Translations under genes and position numbers: made by a program | Assembly (NCBI GenBank): GCA_019136395.1 | Contig: JAGVUH010000122.1 | Coordinates: 1 to 12,234 of the forward strand | Direction: 5' to 3' | Source of the DNA: Gammaproteobacteria bacterium | Lineage (GTDB): Bacteria; Pseudomonadota; Gammaproteobacteria; Chromatiales; Chromatiaceae | Length of the DNA stretch: 12,234 bases | Shown here: piece after piece, positions 12,205 through 12,234 of the stretch | How positions within the stretch are numbered: the first letter of the stretch is position 1 | Layout of the letters: the number at the start of each line of letters is the position of its first letter | Notes under the pieces: generated by a model | Seen by the model: the letters and a program-made list of their open reading frames with translations, nothing else | What the model was told of the DNA's origin: nothing | Database searches by the model: none

Positions 12205-12234
12205 ATAGGGCCAAGGCAGGTGGCCACGTTTACG
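12122..12234. mobile_element. Probable insertion-sequence terminus (GTAA end, IS66-like), partial
   Basis: Family-conserved coding DNA breaks at 12121/12122, and the new sequence opens GTAACCGTTCAG. The conserved GTAA tip is what I recall for IS66-family ends. The window's last bases read outward from the other strand as GTAAACGTGG, matching 7 of the first 8 bases (GTAA.CGT), so either a ~112-bp mini-element (12122-12233) or one end of a larger element is possible. No transposase is visible, and the right flank needed to test a target duplication is outside the window. Confidence 0.45.

Noticed and set aside
1..12234. CRISPR array, rRNA or tRNA genes
   Set aside because: No regularly spaced repeats with unique spacers and no recognisable structural RNA genes were seen; the repeats present are coding or simple tandem repeats.

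Overview
The window is very GC-rich (roughly 70 %, estimated by eye) and densely packed. It looks like an accessory or island region of a GC-rich proteobacterium. A Chromatiaceae-like gammaproteobacterium (purple sulfur bacterium) is my best guess, from the feel of the gene families only. No rRNA, tRNA or housekeeping gene is present to fix the taxonomy.

Layout. (1) Bases 1-112 look like the right end of an IS200/IS605 (TnpB-type) element, with an omega-RNA-like hairpin. It forms the C-terminus of the first gene (66-347, minus). (2) Bases 589-1903 (minus) are a tight operon of four small proteins of the kind carried by plasmids and integrative elements, including a DUF6876-type protein. (3) Bases 2097-8136 (minus) are an exopolysaccharide (EPS) export block. 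In transcription order it holds a Wza-like outer-membrane polysaccharide export lipoprotein, a Wzc-like chain-length regulator/BY-kinase, a membrane J-domain protein, a TPR protein with a C-terminal beta domain, and a secreted FecR-like protein with its own probable promoter. (4) Bases 8563-12121 (plus) are a divergent operon of small accessory genes built from three families, each duplicated: two SKPR/GGAV-type proteins, two zinc-ribbon proteins, and five copies (in three genes) of an ~85-residue domain with a W..E.PDTP..PVTDIG core. (5) From 12122 to the end, foreign sequence starting GTAA interrupts the last copy, as at an insertion-sequence terminus.

Main observations. The Wzc-like kinase gene is split by a perfect 71-bp tandem duplication (6404-6546). 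It shifts the frame, and deleting one unit would restore a 786-residue protein, so the gene is either a reversible off-state, a dead gene, or an assembly artefact. The same gene ends in an 8-unit hexanucleotide repeat encoding the tyrosine-rich tail (Tyr-Gly x8). The two small-gene operons, 6.5 kb apart and divergent, have closely matching promoters: the same 12-mer (CATTACCGACCT) at the same place between -35 and -10, 17-bp spacers, nearly equal leader lengths, and a hairpin in each leader. This points to one shared regulator and makes the two small-gene sets a single putative regulon flanking the EPS locus.

Functions of the small genes are unknown and I do not assign them. The plus-strand set has clearly grown by repeated local duplication, the last event copying the end of a zinc-ribbon gene together with the start of the next gene.
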